Positions 33,374 through 42,585 of a stretch of DNA of 64,000 bases are shown here, one piece after another (the stretch's first letter is position 1; each line of letters starts with the position of its first letter). The DNA lies in the NCBI RefSeq assembly GCF_009707665.1, contig NZ_WLZW01000003.1, positions 124,001 to 188,000 of the forward strand. The letters are read 5' to 3'. This DNA comes from Planomicrobium sp. YIM 101495. Lineage in GTDB: Bacteria > Bacillota > Bacilli > Bacillales_A > Planococcaceae. A program made the translations under genes and the position numbers. The notes beneath the pieces were generated by a model that had not been told where the DNA came from, ran no database searches, and saw only the letters and a list, made by a program, of their open reading frames with translations.

Positions 33374-34501
33374 ATGAATAAACCGTATGATGCCATTATA
33401 ATCGGTGGCGGAGTCAATGGCGGAGCAATAGCTTTTAATTTGGCGAAAAGAGGAATGAAGGTTTTATTGCTGGAAAAAGACCGGCTTGCAAGTAAAGCAT
33501 CTGGAGCGGCAGCCGGGATGCTGGGTGCCCAAGCCGAGTTGGATGGAGAGGGGCCGCTTTTTCAATTAGCCAGAACCAGCAGAGCGTTGTTTAACGACTT
33601 GGCAGATGAACTGAATATGATCAGCGGTGTTGATATTGAACTTGTGAAAAAGGGAATGCTAAGGGTTGCCTTAACTGATCGGGAGCAGCAGGAACACCAT
33701 CGGATCAGTGGAATCCATAAACAGAACGGGGAACTTGCCGAGTTGCTTACAGGTGAAGAAGCGAGAAGAAGAGAGCCGGCATTGTCCAATGACGTAATTG
33801 GCGCAATGTATCTTGAGAGAGATGGACAAGTAGAAGCTCCGCAGTTGGCTTTAGGATTTTTAAAATCTGCCTCAGCACTTGGCTGCGTGATTATAGAATA
33901 TGTAGAAGTACATTCCTTTCATATTGCAAATGGAAAAGTCAATGGCGTTGCTACGAATGAAGGCGATTTTATGAGCAGCAACATTGTAGTAACAGGAGGG
34001 GCTTGGAGCGAGAAGCTGTTGATGAAGATAGGCTTACAGCTCAAAATGTATCCTGTGAAAGGTGAGTGTTTTTCTGTACGGACAGAGTTTCCCTTATTAT
34101 CAAGTACAATCTTTACGCCAGGTTGCTATCTTGTTCCGAAAAAAGACGGAAGAATCATTATAGGAGCAACCTCTGTACCGAATACATTTAATCAACAAGT
34201 CACTTTAGAGGGGATTTTTTCGTTAATGGAGAATGCAAAAAAATTGGTGCCTTCCATATCACAGAGCGAGTGGGAAAGAGCGTGGACCGGGATTCGTCCG
34301 CAAACGGCAGATGGCTTGCCTTATTTAGGTGAACATCCTGAGTACAAAGGGCTGTTTATAGCGACAGGCCATTTTAGAAATGGGATATTGCTGTCTCCGA
34401 TTACCGGAGAGGTGATGGCTGATTTGATTGAAGGAAAATCTCCTTCAATTGATATATCTCCTTTTCGTGTAGATCGGTCAATCAGGAAAACAATCCAATA
34501 A
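33374..34501 (+). CDS. thiO: Glycine oxidase ThiO
   Basis: 375 residues, a D-amino-acid-oxidase-like flavoprotein. The FAD-binding Rossmann motif is IIIGGGVNGGAIAFNLAKRG (residues 8-27), followed by SKASGAAAGMLGAQAE and the C-terminal substrate region WTGIRPQTADGLPYLGEH. It oxidises glycine to the imine used by ThiG for thiazole synthesis, releasing H2O2 and no radical. It lies 33 bases after tenI with a good AGGAGAG site. Confidence 0.93.
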   Translation: MNKPYDAIIIGGGVNGGAIAFNLAKRGMKVLLLEKDRLASKASGAAAGMLGAQAELDGEGPLFQLARTSRALFNDLADELNMISGVDIELVKKGMLRVALTDREQQEHHRISGIHKQNGELAELLTGEEARRREPALSNDVIGAMYLERDGQVEAPQLALGFLKSASALGCVIIEYVEVHSFHIANGKVNGVATNEGDFMSSNIVVTGGAWSEKLLMKIGLQLKMYPVKGECFSVRTEFPLLSSTIFTPGCYLVPKKDGRIIIGATSVPNTFNQQVTLEGIFSLMENAKKLVPSISQSEWERAWTGIRPQTADGLPYLGEHPEYKGLFIATGHFRNGILLSPITGEVMADLIEGKSPSIDISPFRVDRSIRKTIQ

Positions 34502-34514
34502 TGAGGTGAAGAAA

Positions 34515-34718
34515 ATGATATTGACGGTAAATGGAGATCAAGTTGAAGTACCCAATACAGTGAAAACGATAGCCGAACTGCTGCAGCATTTTGAGTTGAA
34601 CAATAAAGTAGTCATTGTTGAAAAAAACGCTGAAATATTGGAGAAGGAAAAGCATGCAGAAACTCTGATTTCCGATAAAGATAAAATTGAATTAGTCCAT
34701 TTTGTAGGAGGCGGATGA
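34515..34718 (+). CDS. thiS: Sulfur carrier protein ThiS
   Basis: 67 residues with a ubiquitin-like fold, ending in VGGG; the C-terminal Gly is adenylated by ThiF and converted to a thiocarboxylate. Most ThiS proteins end in a Gly-Gly pair; here there are three Gly. I chose the ATG at 34515 (AGGTGAAG upstream) instead of the GTG at 34506. The stop overlaps the thiG start (ATGA). Confidence 0.93.
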   Translation: MILTVNGDQVEVPNTVKTIAELLQHFELNNKVVIVEKNAEILEKEKHAETLISDKDKIELVHFVGGG

Positions 34719-35488
34719 ACATGTTGAAGATAGGAAACCATGAATTCTCATCAAGATTATTATTAGGCACGGGCAAATATCCAGACTTTGAGATCCAAAA
34801 AGAAGCGGTAGATGTGTCGGGTACAGAGATTCTAACGTTCTCAGTCCGACGAATGAATATATTTGAAGCGAGCCAGCCGAATTTCCTAGAAAACCTGGAT
34901 ATTTCAAAGTATACCTTACTACCAAATACAGCCGGGGCCAAGACTGCTGAAGAAGCGGTAAGGATTGCAAAACTGGCTAAGGCATCAGGCCTTTGTGACA
35001 TGATTAAAGTGGAAGTAATCGGCTGCCAAAAAACATTGCTGCCGGATCCAATTGAAACGTTAAAAGCATCAGAACAACTATTAAAAGAAGGGTTTATTGT
35101 CTTGCCGTATACATCAGACGATGTTCTTTTGGCAAGACGGCTCGAAGAACTGGGCTGTCACGCCATAATGCCCGGTGCATCTCCCATTGGCTCTGGCCAG
35201 GGGATCATCAATCCATTGAATCTTTCTTTCATTATAGAACAGGCAAATGTTCCTGTGATTGTCGATGCCGGCATTGGAACACCATCTGATGCTGCGATTG
35301 CAATGGAAATGGGAGCGGCTGGCGTTTTGCTAAATACAGCTGTATCTGGAGCGGACGATCCAGTAAAAATGGCTAGAGCCATGAGACTTGCAATCGAAGC
35401 AGGAAGATTGGGATTTGAGGCGGGACGAATTCCAAAAAAACGGTATGCCACTGCCAGCAGTCCGCTTGAAGGGATGAGCATCGGTTGA
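34715..35488 (+). CDS. thiG: Thiazole synthase ThiG
   Basis: 257 residues, a TIM barrel. Key features are the Schiff-base Lys98 in MIKVEVIG, the phosphate-binding [24 protein letters not shown] and the substrate loop [13 protein letters not shown]. ThiG forms the thiazole ring from deoxyxylulose phosphate, dehydroglycine and ThiS thiocarboxylate. A second ATG two codons later (34721) is equally placed. It overlaps thiS (ATGA) and thiF (TTGA), showing coupled translation. Confidence 0.95.
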   Translation: MNMLKIGNHEFSSRLLLGTGKYPDFEIQKEAVDVSGTEILTFSVRRMNIFEASQPNFLENLDISKYTLLPNTAGAKTAEEAVRIAKLAKASGLCDMIKVEVIGCQKTLLPDPIETLKASEQLLKEGFIVLPYTSDDVLLARRLEELGCHAIMPGASPIGSGQGIINPLNLSFIIEQANVPVIVDAGIGTPSDAAIAMEMGAAGVLLNTAVSGADDPVKMARAMRLAIEAGRLGFEAGRIPKKRYATASSPLEGMSIG

Positions 35489-36504
35489 ATGGACGATACT
35501 CGCGACAGGAGCTTTTTGCACCGATAGGGATAAAAGGACAAGAGAAATTGAGGAACAAGCATGTCTTGATAATCGGTGCTGGCGCATTAGGAACTGGAAG
35601 TGCCGAAATGCTGGTACGGGCAGGGATCGACAAGCTAACGATCGCGGACCGGGATTATGTGGAGTGGAGCAATCTTCAGCGTCAGCAGCTTTATACCGAA
35701 GAGGAGGCAGAACAGCGAATCCCCAAAGCGGTGGCGGCTAAAAAACGACTAACGGCTATTAATTCTGAAGTGGAAATTTGCTGTCATGTCATGGATGTCT
35801 CAGTCGAAGAAATGGAACGGTTGGTGGAAGGCGTCGACTTGATTCTTGATGCAAGCGATAATTTTGATATCCGGATGATTATCAATGATATTTCCCAAAA
35901 ATATCAGATCCCTTGGATTTACAGTGCATGTGTTGGAAGTTATGGAATCAGTTATACCATTCTTCCGAGTGAAACCCCTTGTCTAAATTGCTTATTAGAG
36001 AAGGTGCCTATGGGAGGAATTACATGTGATACGGTGGGAATCATCAGCCCTGCTGTCCAAATGGTCCTGTCTTTCCAAATTTCAGAGGCATTAAAAATTT
36101 TGGTTGAAGATAGAGTTCATTTGAGAAACAAACTGGTCTCCTTCGATCTATGGGAAAATCACCAATCATCTATTAACGTCGATAAGATTAAAAGAGAGGA
36201 TTGCCCTTCTTGCGGAGCGGAGCGTTCTTATCCTTATCTTTCATTCTCAAACCAAACAAAAACTGCCGTCTTATGCGGTAGGGATACGGTTCAGATCCGT
36301 CCTTCCCAACCGATAGACAGAGACTTGGAAAGCTTGGATAAAGCCTTGTCCAGACAGCTGGGAAAGGTTTCACGCAACCCATATCTGCTGTCTTTCTCGA
36401 CCGCAGAGCATCGCCTTGTCATTTTTAAGGATGGCCGTGTTTTAATTCATGGAACGAAAAGCATTCCTGAAGCTAAATCTTTATATCACCGATATCTAGG
36501 TTAA
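35485..36504 (+). CDS. thiF: ThiF/MoeB-family adenylyltransferase
   Basis: 339 residues starting at a TTG that overlaps the thiG stop. The nucleotide-binding motif is [10 protein letters not shown] (29-38), then the Arg-rich loop SNLQRQQLY and the Asp of DASDNFDIR. Two CxxC pairs ([16 protein letters not shown]) hold structural zinc. It adenylates the ThiS C-terminus for sulfur transfer. The C-terminal 70 or so residues form an extra tail ending in a ThiS-like or regulatory fold I cannot assign. It is the last gene of the thi operon. Confidence 0.92.
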   Translation: MNGRYSRQELFAPIGIKGQEKLRNKHVLIIGAGALGTGSAEMLVRAGIDKLTIADRDYVEWSNLQRQQLYTEEEAEQRIPKAVAAKKRLTAINSEVEICCHVMDVSVEEMERLVEGVDLILDASDNFDIRMIINDISQKYQIPWIYSACVGSYGISYTILPSETPCLNCLLEKVPMGGITCDTVGIISPAVQMVLSFQISEALKILVEDRVHLRNKLVSFDLWENHQSSINVDKIKREDCPSCGAERSYPYLSFSNQTKTAVLCGRDTVQIRPSQPIDRDLESLDKALSRQLGKVSRNPYLLSFSTAEHRLVIFKDGRVLIHGTKSIPEAKSLYHRYLG

Positions 36505-36605
36505 TGTGCATTTATCTGAATGTTTAAGTGTGCTTGCATATTCTTTATTGATCTCTTACTAAATTATTTAAGATTCAGAAAGACTAAAAAGAAGGAGTGG
36601 TTACC

Positions 36606-37358
36606 ATGAACAGAACAGTATTGGTAACAGGTAGTAGTAGAGGATTAGGAGCTTCTATTGCAAAAACATTGGTGCAACAAGGGTTTAAAGTGGTTATCAA
36701 TTATTATAAGAGCAAAGATGCTGCTGAAGAGCTTGTTTTTGAGCTAGGGAAGGATAATGCTATTGCAATTTGTGCCGATGTCACAAAACGCAAAGAAGTT
36801 GATGCGCTAGTAAAAAAAGCAACGGAATATTTTGGCCAAATAGATGTCGTAGTCAACAATGCATTGGTGGACTTCAAATTTGATCCAACCAAACAGAAAT
36901 CTTTTACTGAACTTACTTGGGAAGATTATCAAAAACAGCTGGATGGTACTTTAAAGGCAGCATTTAATGTAGTTCAAAGCGTTATGCCTCAATTTATGGA
37001 ACGGCAAAATGGAAGCATTATAAGTATCGGCACCAATTTATATCAAAACCCTGTTGTACCCTACCATGAATATACAACAGCTAAAGCTGGATTAATTGGT
37101 TTTACACGTAATATCGCTTCGGAACTGGGACAATACGGCATAAAAGCAAATGTGGTTTCAGGTGGCTTATTAAAAACGACTGATGCAAGTTCTGTTACAA
37201 CCCCGGAAGTATTCGATTTAATTGCTCAATCAACGCCATTGAAGAAAGTAACAACGCCTGAAGATGTAGCCAATATGGTCGCTTATTTATCTTCAGAAAA
37301 TGCTGACGGTATTACAGGCCAGAATATAACAGTAGACGGTGGGTTGACAATGAACTAA
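36606..37358 (+). CDS. Short-chain dehydrogenase/reductase (FabG-like)
   Basis: 250 residues from the ATG at 36606 (AAGGAGTGG upstream). The NAD(P)-binding TGSSRGLG (about 8-15), NNA motif (VVNNALVD) and active-site YTTAK (usually YxxxK) are present. The YxxxK reads HEYTTAKAG and the catalytic Ser position shows SIGTN. The C-terminal NITVDGGLTMN is the standard SDR end. The substrate is unknown. The gene follows thiF by 100 bases and precedes a flavin monooxygenase, hinting at a sulfur or xenobiotic route, but this is speculation. Confidence 0.87.
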   Translation: MNRTVLVTGSSRGLGASIAKTLVQQGFKVVINYYKSKDAAEELVFELGKDNAIAICADVTKRKEVDALVKKATEYFGQIDVVVNNALVDFKFDPTKQKSFTELTWEDYQKQLDGTLKAAFNVVQSVMPQFMERQNGSIISIGTNLYQNPVVPYHEYTTAKAGLIGFTRNIASELGQYGIKANVVSGGLLKTTDASSVTTPEVFDLIAQSTPLKKVTTPEDVANMVAYLSSENADGITGQNITVDGGLTMN

Positions 37359-37437
37359 TAATTTCACTTACAAAGGATAGCTTTACAAAAAGAGGTTTTT
37401 TAAGCAGCCAACCATGACTTGGGGAGCGAGATAACTA

Positions 37438-38745
37438 ATGAAAGAAACTCAAAGGAAACAACTCCATTTAGGAATCTTACTGTATGGATGCGGACATCAT
37501 CAGGCTGCTTGGTTAATGCCTGACTCAAGTGTGGGCCGCGTTGGAGACATTTCTTATTACCAATCCTTGGCGCAGTTGGCTGAAAAAGGGTGCTTTGATG
37601 CGGTGTTTTTTGCTGACAATCAATCGTTCCTTGCCAAAGATTCAAATGAAATGCCGGCATTTTGGCTGGATCCAGTGGTCAATTTAACAGCCATCTCACA
37701 AGTGACGAATTACGTGGGATTAGTTTCAACAATCTCTAGCACCTTTTCCAACCCCTTCACTGCTTCAAGGCAGCTGTTGAGTCTGGATCATATTACTAAA
37801 GGCCGTGTCGGATGGAATCTGGTCACTTCAATGAGGGATGAGGAAGCGTTAAATCACAGTATGAGCAAACTGCCTCCCCGTGATGAACGGTATAAAAAGG
37901 CTGATGAATTTGCTGCTCTCATGAATAAATTATTTCTATCATGGGACAGCAATGAGTTTCTGTACGATCGAGCAGAAAGACAGTTGATAAACCCTGACAA
38001 TATACGGCCAATCAACCATAACGGCACTTATTTCAAAGTGAAGGGACCATCCACGACGCCAAAAAGCCCTCAAGGCAGACCGGTGGCCATGCAAGCAGGA
38101 GCCTCTGAACAAGGTATTGCATTAGCTGCGAAATATGCAGATGCAGTCTATTCAGTGTCATGGAACTTAAATCAAGCAAAGAAGTACCGAAAAAAGTTGG
38201 ATGAACAGATTAAGCAAAATGAGGCAAGTGATCGGCATATCAAAGTATTCCCGGGCTTAGTCACTTATGTGGGCCGTACGCATGAAGAAGCTCTTGCCAA
38301 AAAATCTTCATTAGATGAAAAGTTGCCTGTGGAAACCGCTTTAAAACAGTTGAGTTTCTTTCTCCAGCAAGATTGTTCTAATTGGGAAATTGGTCTAAAA
38401 GTGCCCCCATTGCCTCCTGTAGAAGAATTCACAGGTCCAATTGGCCGATACGAAACAATACTTGAAATTATTAAGGATACCGAACCTACAGTAAAAGAAC
38501 TATTAGGATATCTTAATGCAGGCGGTGGGCATTTCACGCTTATTGGTACGCCTGAGGAAATTGTGGATCAGATGGAGATTTGGGTTGAGGCGGGTGTTGC
38601 TGACGGATTTAACCTTATGCCTCCTACACTGCCCGGTAGTTTAGAGGACTTTGTTGAACTCGTTGTTCCTGAAATGCAAAAAAGAGGCATCTTCAGAAAG
38701 CAATATGAAGGGCATACTTTCCGTGAGCATTTAGGATTAACATGA
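37438..38745 (+). CDS. FMN-dependent monooxygenase (NtaA/SnaA/DszA, luciferase-like family)
   Basis: 435 residues. Family features: HLGILLYGCGHHQAAWLMP at the start, FDAVFFADNQSF, the long insert DPVVNLTAISQVTNYVGLVSTIS, SLDHITKGRVGWNLVTS, the phosphate-binding AGASEQGIALAAKYADAVYS and a C-terminal VPEMQKRGIFRKQYEG. These bacterial luciferase-like enzymes use FMNH2 from a separate reductase and act on nitrilotriacetate, EDTA, organosulfur or alkanesulfonate compounds. The substrate cannot be told here. No flavin reductase is adjacent. Confidence 0.9.
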   Translation: MKETQRKQLHLGILLYGCGHHQAAWLMPDSSVGRVGDISYYQSLAQLAEKGCFDAVFFADNQSFLAKDSNEMPAFWLDPVVNLTAISQVTNYVGLVSTISSTFSNPFTASRQLLSLDHITKGRVGWNLVTSMRDEEALNHSMSKLPPRDERYKKADEFAALMNKLFLSWDSNEFLYDRAERQLINPDNIRPINHNGTYFKVKGPSTTPKSPQGRPVAMQAGASEQGIALAAKYADAVYSVSWNLNQAKKYRKKLDEQIKQNEASDRHIKVFPGLVTYVGRTHEEALAKKSSLDEKLPVETALKQLSFFLQQDCSNWEIGLKVPPLPPVEEFTGPIGRYETILEIIKDTEPTVKELLGYLNAGGGHFTLIGTPEEIVDQMEIWVEAGVADGFNLMPPTLPGSLEDFVELVVPEMQKRGIFRKQYEGHTFREHLGLT

Positions 38746-38928
38746 TGAATTAGATTAAAGGCACTGAACTGGGGGCAGAAACTGTTTTTTAAATGGCTAA
38801 GACAACGGGTGAACTGGCCTTTGCTGCAAAATTAAACAAGTAGAAAAAAAGTGCTTTTGGTAAGCGATATTTTTAAATGCCGTTCATTGCATTTTGTTCT
38901 TGCCAAACAATTTTCTAATAAAGTAATT

Positions 38929-38956
38929 GCTTTACTTATGAGGAGTTTTCGGAAGT
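38929..38956 (+). other. dif-like Xer recombination site S5
   Basis: Left arm GCTTTACTTAT (38929-38939), spacer GAGGAG, right arm TTTTCGGAAGT (38946-38956): an 11-6-11 layout. The right arm has one change from TTATCGGAAGT. Confidence 0.7.
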
Positions 38957-38978
38957 AAATAAAAATATAAAATTCTTT

Positions 38979-39014
38979 AAACCAGCAGCCTCAATGCAGA
39001 GATTGCTGGTTTAT
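38979..39014 (+). terminator. Hairpin after site S5
   Basis: AAACCAGCA (38979-38987) pairs with TTGCTGGTTT (39003-39012). It is followed by ATTCG, a short T-tail. Confidence 0.6.
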
Positions 39015-39057
39015 TCGATTAGGTGCAAAAGAGCTTGGCATCGTTTTTGGGAGTTAT

Positions 39058-39351
39058 ATGTTTGAAGGCGGATTGACGGATATGAATTATGTCATTTTGG
39101 CGATAGGGTGTGCGGTGCCTTTCGCGTTATTCGTCTTTATCGGAGGAAAGGAAGCTGCAACAAGACAAGCGCTAATTATCAGCGCCGCGCTATTTGCTGT
39201 ATTGTTTGCAGCAGTTCATGCGATTATGGCCGTTTCTACAGAAGCAATGGAAACAGAGACTGCGATCCGCGTGCTGATCGTTTTTCCATCGACTGCCTTG
39301 ATTTTACTGCTGGCACTGCGCTTGGCGGCCAGTAAAGAAAAAGCGGCTTAA
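39058..39351 (+). CDS. Small hydrophobic protein
   Basis: 97 residues with three membrane helices (about 10-28, 36-56, 70-90). GGGAG lies about 5 bases before the ATG at 39058; an internal ATG (39082) is an alternative. No family recognised. It precedes another small membrane protein with its own ribosome-binding site, so the two may be co-transcribed. Confidence 0.45.
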   Translation: MFEGGLTDMNYVILAIGCAVPFALFVFIGGKEAATRQALIISAALFAVLFAAVHAIMAVSTEAMETETAIRVLIVFPSTALILLLALRLAASKEKAA

Positions 39352-39419
39352 AAGAATAATAGAACTTCCTTCCAGACAAGGCGTCTTAATAATAAATGCA
39401 TTTTTGGAGGGTGAAAAAA

Positions 39420-39611
39420 ATGGGATTCTGGTATTTTCTTATCCTGTTTATCAGTGCAGGCCTATTGCTTGCGGGAATATTTTCTAAAAAGCGTGCTGCA
39501 ATGAGAACAGGTCTTTCTGTCGTAGGCGTGCTCGGCATCGCCTTCGCTCTTTTCATGTTCCAACCGGGAAGTGCGGAAATCATGGCAAATTTATTGAATC
39601 TGAACGGGTGA
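39420..39611 (+). CDS. Small membrane protein
   Basis: 63 residues from the ATG at 39420 (GGAGGGTG upstream) with two hydrophobic helices, about 3-22 and 30-48. No recognised domain. It lies between a small hydrophobic gene and truncated fragments, in a decaying region. Confidence 0.5.
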   Translation: MGFWYFLILFISAGLLLAGIFSKKRAAMRTGLSVVGVLGIAFALFMFQPGSAEIMANLLNLNG

Positions 39612-39628
39612 AAGGGGGAAAGGGCGAA

Positions 39629-39760
39629 ATGGATTTATACATGAAACGTTTTCACTTTTGGGTTCCTGCCGTCTTGCTGCTGATCAGTATCGTGCTGTTT
39701 TCCTTTTTGATGGAAGAGCTGATTGATGCTTCTCCGCCAAATTGTATGAGCAGGGATTGA
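39629..39760 (+). CDS. Short membrane-anchor frame (possibly truncated)
   Basis: 43 residues after AAAGGGCG, with a helix (about 11-29) followed by EELIDAS. The frame then runs into the start of a TPR-like fragment in another frame (39742), so it may be the N-terminus of a larger protein whose rest is gone. Confidence 0.35.
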   Translation: MDLYMKRFHFWVPAVLLLISIVLFSFLMEELIDASPPNCMSRD

Positions 39761-39864
39761 TTGCTCTCAAGCAGAAGCGGTACGCGGATGCTCAGTTGCA
39801 GTTCGACCGTTCATTGGTTCATGCGGAGAAATCTGGAGATTCGATTGCGGTCGGTTGTGCGTTA
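39742..39864 (+). pseudogene. TPR-like fragment fused to the hmp remnant
   Basis: About 41 residues (YEQGLIALKQKRYADAQLQFDRSL, then HAEKSGD) resemble one tetratricopeptide repeat. The frame then continues directly into hmp-type sequence at about 39865. It is a chimera at a deletion junction. Confidence 0.45.
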
Positions 39865-40557
39865 GTGAAGAAAAGCGAAGTCATCACTTCCTTCTATTTA
39901 AAAACCGGTCGACGGCTCCAATGTGCCGGAATATAAGCCGGGACAATATATTTCAATCCGTCTGTCCATGCCGGATGAGGAATAATTAGTCATCCGGCAA
40001 TACAGTTTGTCCCACGCGCCGAAGCCGGATGAGTTCCGTATTTCCATAAAACGAGAAAGCGATAATGACCCGAACGGCATCGTCTCGAATTATTTGCATA
40101 AGCATGTCGAGGAAGGCGACCGCGTCGAAATCAGCCCGCCTGCCGGCATTTTTGTATTGCACGACGCGAAGACAACGCCTGTTGCCTTTATCAGCGGAGG
40201 GATCTGCATCACGCCGATGATGAGCATGTTCGAAAAAGTGGCGTCTTCCACACCGGGGCGTCCGACTGTGTTCCTGCACAGCGCCCGCAACCGGCTGCAG
40301 CATGCATTTGATGATGACATCAAAGCATATGCAGAACGGATGGACAATGCAACGTACAAAACGGTGTACTTGGATGAAGAGGCGGTTTCATTACGCGGGA
40401 GATGCTTGAGCAATACATCGATACTGCGGGTGACGCGTACGTTTGCGGTCCGGCAGTCTTCATGGAAATCATGATCCGCGAGCTGAAAAAGATCGGCATG
40501 CCAGAAGAACGGATCCATTATGAATTCTTCGGTCCAGCAATGGATTCGAACACCTGA
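39865..40557 (+). pseudogene. hmp: Decayed flavohaemoprotein (NO dioxygenase) reductase part
   Basis: Hmp-type reductase sequence is spread over broken frames: KKSEVITSFYLK, then an extra A at 39900-39904; YKPGQYISIRLSMPDEE, then a stop at 39983; RQYSLSHAPKPDEFRISIK, then ISGGICITPMMSMFEK, then a one-base loss near 40380; then YVCGPAVFMEIMIRELKK and HYEFFGPAMD to the stop at 40555-40557. FAD- and NAD-binding motifs are recognisable but disrupted, and the N-terminal globin domain is missing. It cannot work as an NO dioxygenase. Confidence 0.9.
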
Positions 40558-40601
40558 AGAAAAATTTCCCCATAGAACCACTTGAACCGTAGATAGAAGT
40601 A

Positions 40602-41318
40602 TCATGGGAGGCTTTCCCATAATAAATACCCGCCTGTAAATAACAAAATGCCGTAAGTGAGCAGGCGGAACAGCCGCTGGTCAATCCGTTTGAACAGCAG
40701 CTGCCCCCAAAAAAGACCGATGATAACTACAGGCAGAGCAACGGCGCTTGAAGTCCAGACAATTTTTTGAATGCCGGTGACAGCGATCTGCAAAACGAGA
40801 CTGGCTGAATAAATGAACAAATAAAAAGCTAATGTCGTCCCACGCAATTTTTCCTTGGATGCACTCGTTCCTGAAAAATAAAGCAGCAGCGGCGGGCCTG
40901 GCATACCGATGCTTGAAGTCATTGCGCCGGATAATCCGCCGAAAAGCGCATCCCGGCCGTTCGTCCTTGAAATCCGGAAATTCAGGATCAGCAGCATGGT
41001 CAGTGACAGTATCAAGATGCTTACGATGATTTTCAGGTGATTCAGATCGGCGAACCACAAAACGGCAATGCCGGCCGGCAAACCAGTTATACTGCCGGCA
41101 ATCAGCCTTTTCAAAATCATCATGTCAATATCATTGCGGATTTTGGAAATTAAAACGAGAGAGATAAAAAGGGACAGGATGAGGTTGATCTGTATGGCAT
41201 CTGTCACGTCAAAAAGCAGCAGCAGAAACGGGGTAGCTAAAATCGAGAAACCGAAACCGGTGCTCGTCTGCAAGATTGCCGCTATTAAAATGATGAAAGA
41301 AAAAATGATGAAATCCAC
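40602..41318 (-). CDS. TauE/SafE-family sulfite or organosulfonate transporter
   Basis: 238 residues from a GTG at 41318; longer upstream readings lack a membrane protein start. About eight helices. Family features are FIIFSFIILIAAILQTSTGFGFSILATP and SGAMTSSIGMPGPPLLLYFSGT, matching the two duplicated TauE/SafE half-motifs. Members export sulfite or sulfur compounds. It would suit the flavin monooxygenase upstream if that releases sulfite, but the two are separated by broken genes and lie on opposite strands. Confidence 0.88.
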   Translation of the reverse strand: MDFIIFSFIILIAAILQTSTGFGFSILATPFLLLLFDVTDAIQINLILSLFISLVLISKIRNDIDMMILKRLIAGSITGLPAGIAVLWFADLNHLKIIVSILILSLTMLLILNFRISRTNGRDALFGGLSGAMTSSIGMPGPPLLLYFSGTSASKEKLRGTTLAFYLFIYSASLVLQIAVTGIQKIVWTSSAVALPVVIIGLFWGQLLFKRIDQRLFRLLTYGILLFTGGYLLWESLP

Positions 41319-41338
41319 TGGAACCCAACTTTCTTTTG

Positions 41339-41366
41339 TGTTTACTATTGAACAATTATCGGAAAA
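41339..41366 (+). other. Decayed dif-like site S6
   Basis: Left arm TGTTTACTATT, spacer GAACAA, right arm TTATCGGAAAA. Layout 11-6-11 is kept but the outer bases of the right arm are changed. It lies just upstream of the TauE gene start. Confidence 0.5.
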
Positions 41367-41552
41367 CTGAATGCTTGCATATTCTACACTAATCAAATAG
41401 CCGTGGATTTTCAATCTGCTTCCGGTTTTTTGAGTTTCCGCTCCCAGAATCGTCTGAATCACCCACAAGAAAAAAAAGAAACTAAAGAGAAATTATATTG
41501 AGATTTTTCAGTTTAACTGTTATGGTGAGAGTGAAACAGAATATGTAGCTGA

Positions 41553-41642
41553 CCACTGGGGGAGCCGGTAATAGCCGGCTGAGACGATTTGCGATTCGGA
41601 CCCTTCGAACCTGATCTGGACCATGCCAGCGGAGGGAAGTGG
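41553..41642 (+). ncRNA. TPP (thi-box) riboswitch before lipM-lipA
   Basis: CCACT (41553-41557) and AGTGG (41638-41642) form P1. Between them are GGGGGAGCCGG, GCCGGCTGAGAC, the core GGACCCTTCGAACCTGATCTGG and GCCAGCGGAGGGAAGTGG, all standard TPP-sensor elements. A terminator follows at 41669. The next gene is lipM, not a thiamine gene. Confidence 0.95.
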
Positions 41643-41668
41643 CGCGTGTGCTTCCGATTCGTCTGCAT

Positions 41669-41704
41669 ACACCGCTTCCTTCACATGGAGAGCGGTGTTT
41701 TTTG
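41669..41704 (+). terminator. Terminator downstream of the second TPP riboswitch
   Basis: ACACCGCT (41669-41676) pairs with AGCGGTGT (41691-41698) followed by TTTTTT. It lies 27 bases after the riboswitch and 46 bases before the lipM start, in expression-platform position. Confidence 0.9.
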
Positions 41705-41749
41705 TGCGGAGAAGACCACGCGGACCAGCTAAAAGGAGTGAGACAATCA

Positions 41750-42585
41750 TGCGAGACACATGGTGGTTTATCGATTCGGGGTATCAGACTCCCGCCTACA
41801 ATATGGCAATGGATGAGACGTTGCTCCATTGGCATAGCGATGGCCGCATTCCGCCCGTGCTCCGTTTTTACGGCTGGGCGCCTGCAGGGGTTTCCATCGG
41901 CTTTTTCCAAGGAGTGAACGGAGTCATCAACGTAGACAATGCCGCACGCGCGGGAATTCCGCTTGTCCGCCGGCTGACCGGGGGACAGGCGGTGCTACAT
42001 GAACACGAGCTGACGTACAGCATCTTCGTATCGGAAGACGATCCGAAAATGCCGAAGACAGTGAAAGAAGCTTATTTGGAGCTATCGAAAGGCTTGAAGG
42101 AAGGTTACCAGCGGCTCGGTATCTCCGCTGAGTTCGCGCTACCAGCGGACGGGGAGAAAGGCGGCTCGGCGAACTGTTTCGAGAAGCCGTCCTGGTACGA
42201 GCTGACCATCGACGGAAAGAAAGCAGCAGGCAGTGCACAAACGCGTAAAGGCGGCGTAATCCTACAGCACGGTTCGGTACCACTTAAAATCAACGAGGAA
42301 AAGTTATTCGATCTTTTTGTTTATCCGAACGAAGAAGTGAAAGCACGTGCAAAACAAGCGTTCAAGAATCGGGCGATTGCCATCAACGATTATTTGGCTG
42401 AGGAAGTCGGGATAGAAGAAGTGAAACAAGCATTTTACAAAGGATTTGAGACGGGTCTTGGCGTCCACCTGCTGCCTGCGCAATTACCAGAAGCACTTTT
42501 AGCGGATGTCTCTGAGTTAGTGAAGAAGTACGAAAGCGAAGAGTGGAATTACTTGAGGGAACGGGAAGGGGAGCGAGTACGATGA
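41750..42585 (+). CDS. lipM: Octanoyltransferase LipM
   Basis: 278 residues. The acyl-thioester Cys143 sits in [13 protein letters not shown] and the conserved Lys in [21 protein letters not shown], both matching B. subtilis LipM (the octanoyl-ACP:GcvH transferase) and not LipL. RFYGWAP and [18 protein letters not shown] are also family-typical. LipM moves octanoyl from ACP to GcvH; gcvH is in this window at 54831. Start after AAAGGAGTGAG. The stop overlaps the lipA start (ATGA), so both are translationally coupled and lie behind the TPP riboswitch. Confidence 0.93.
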
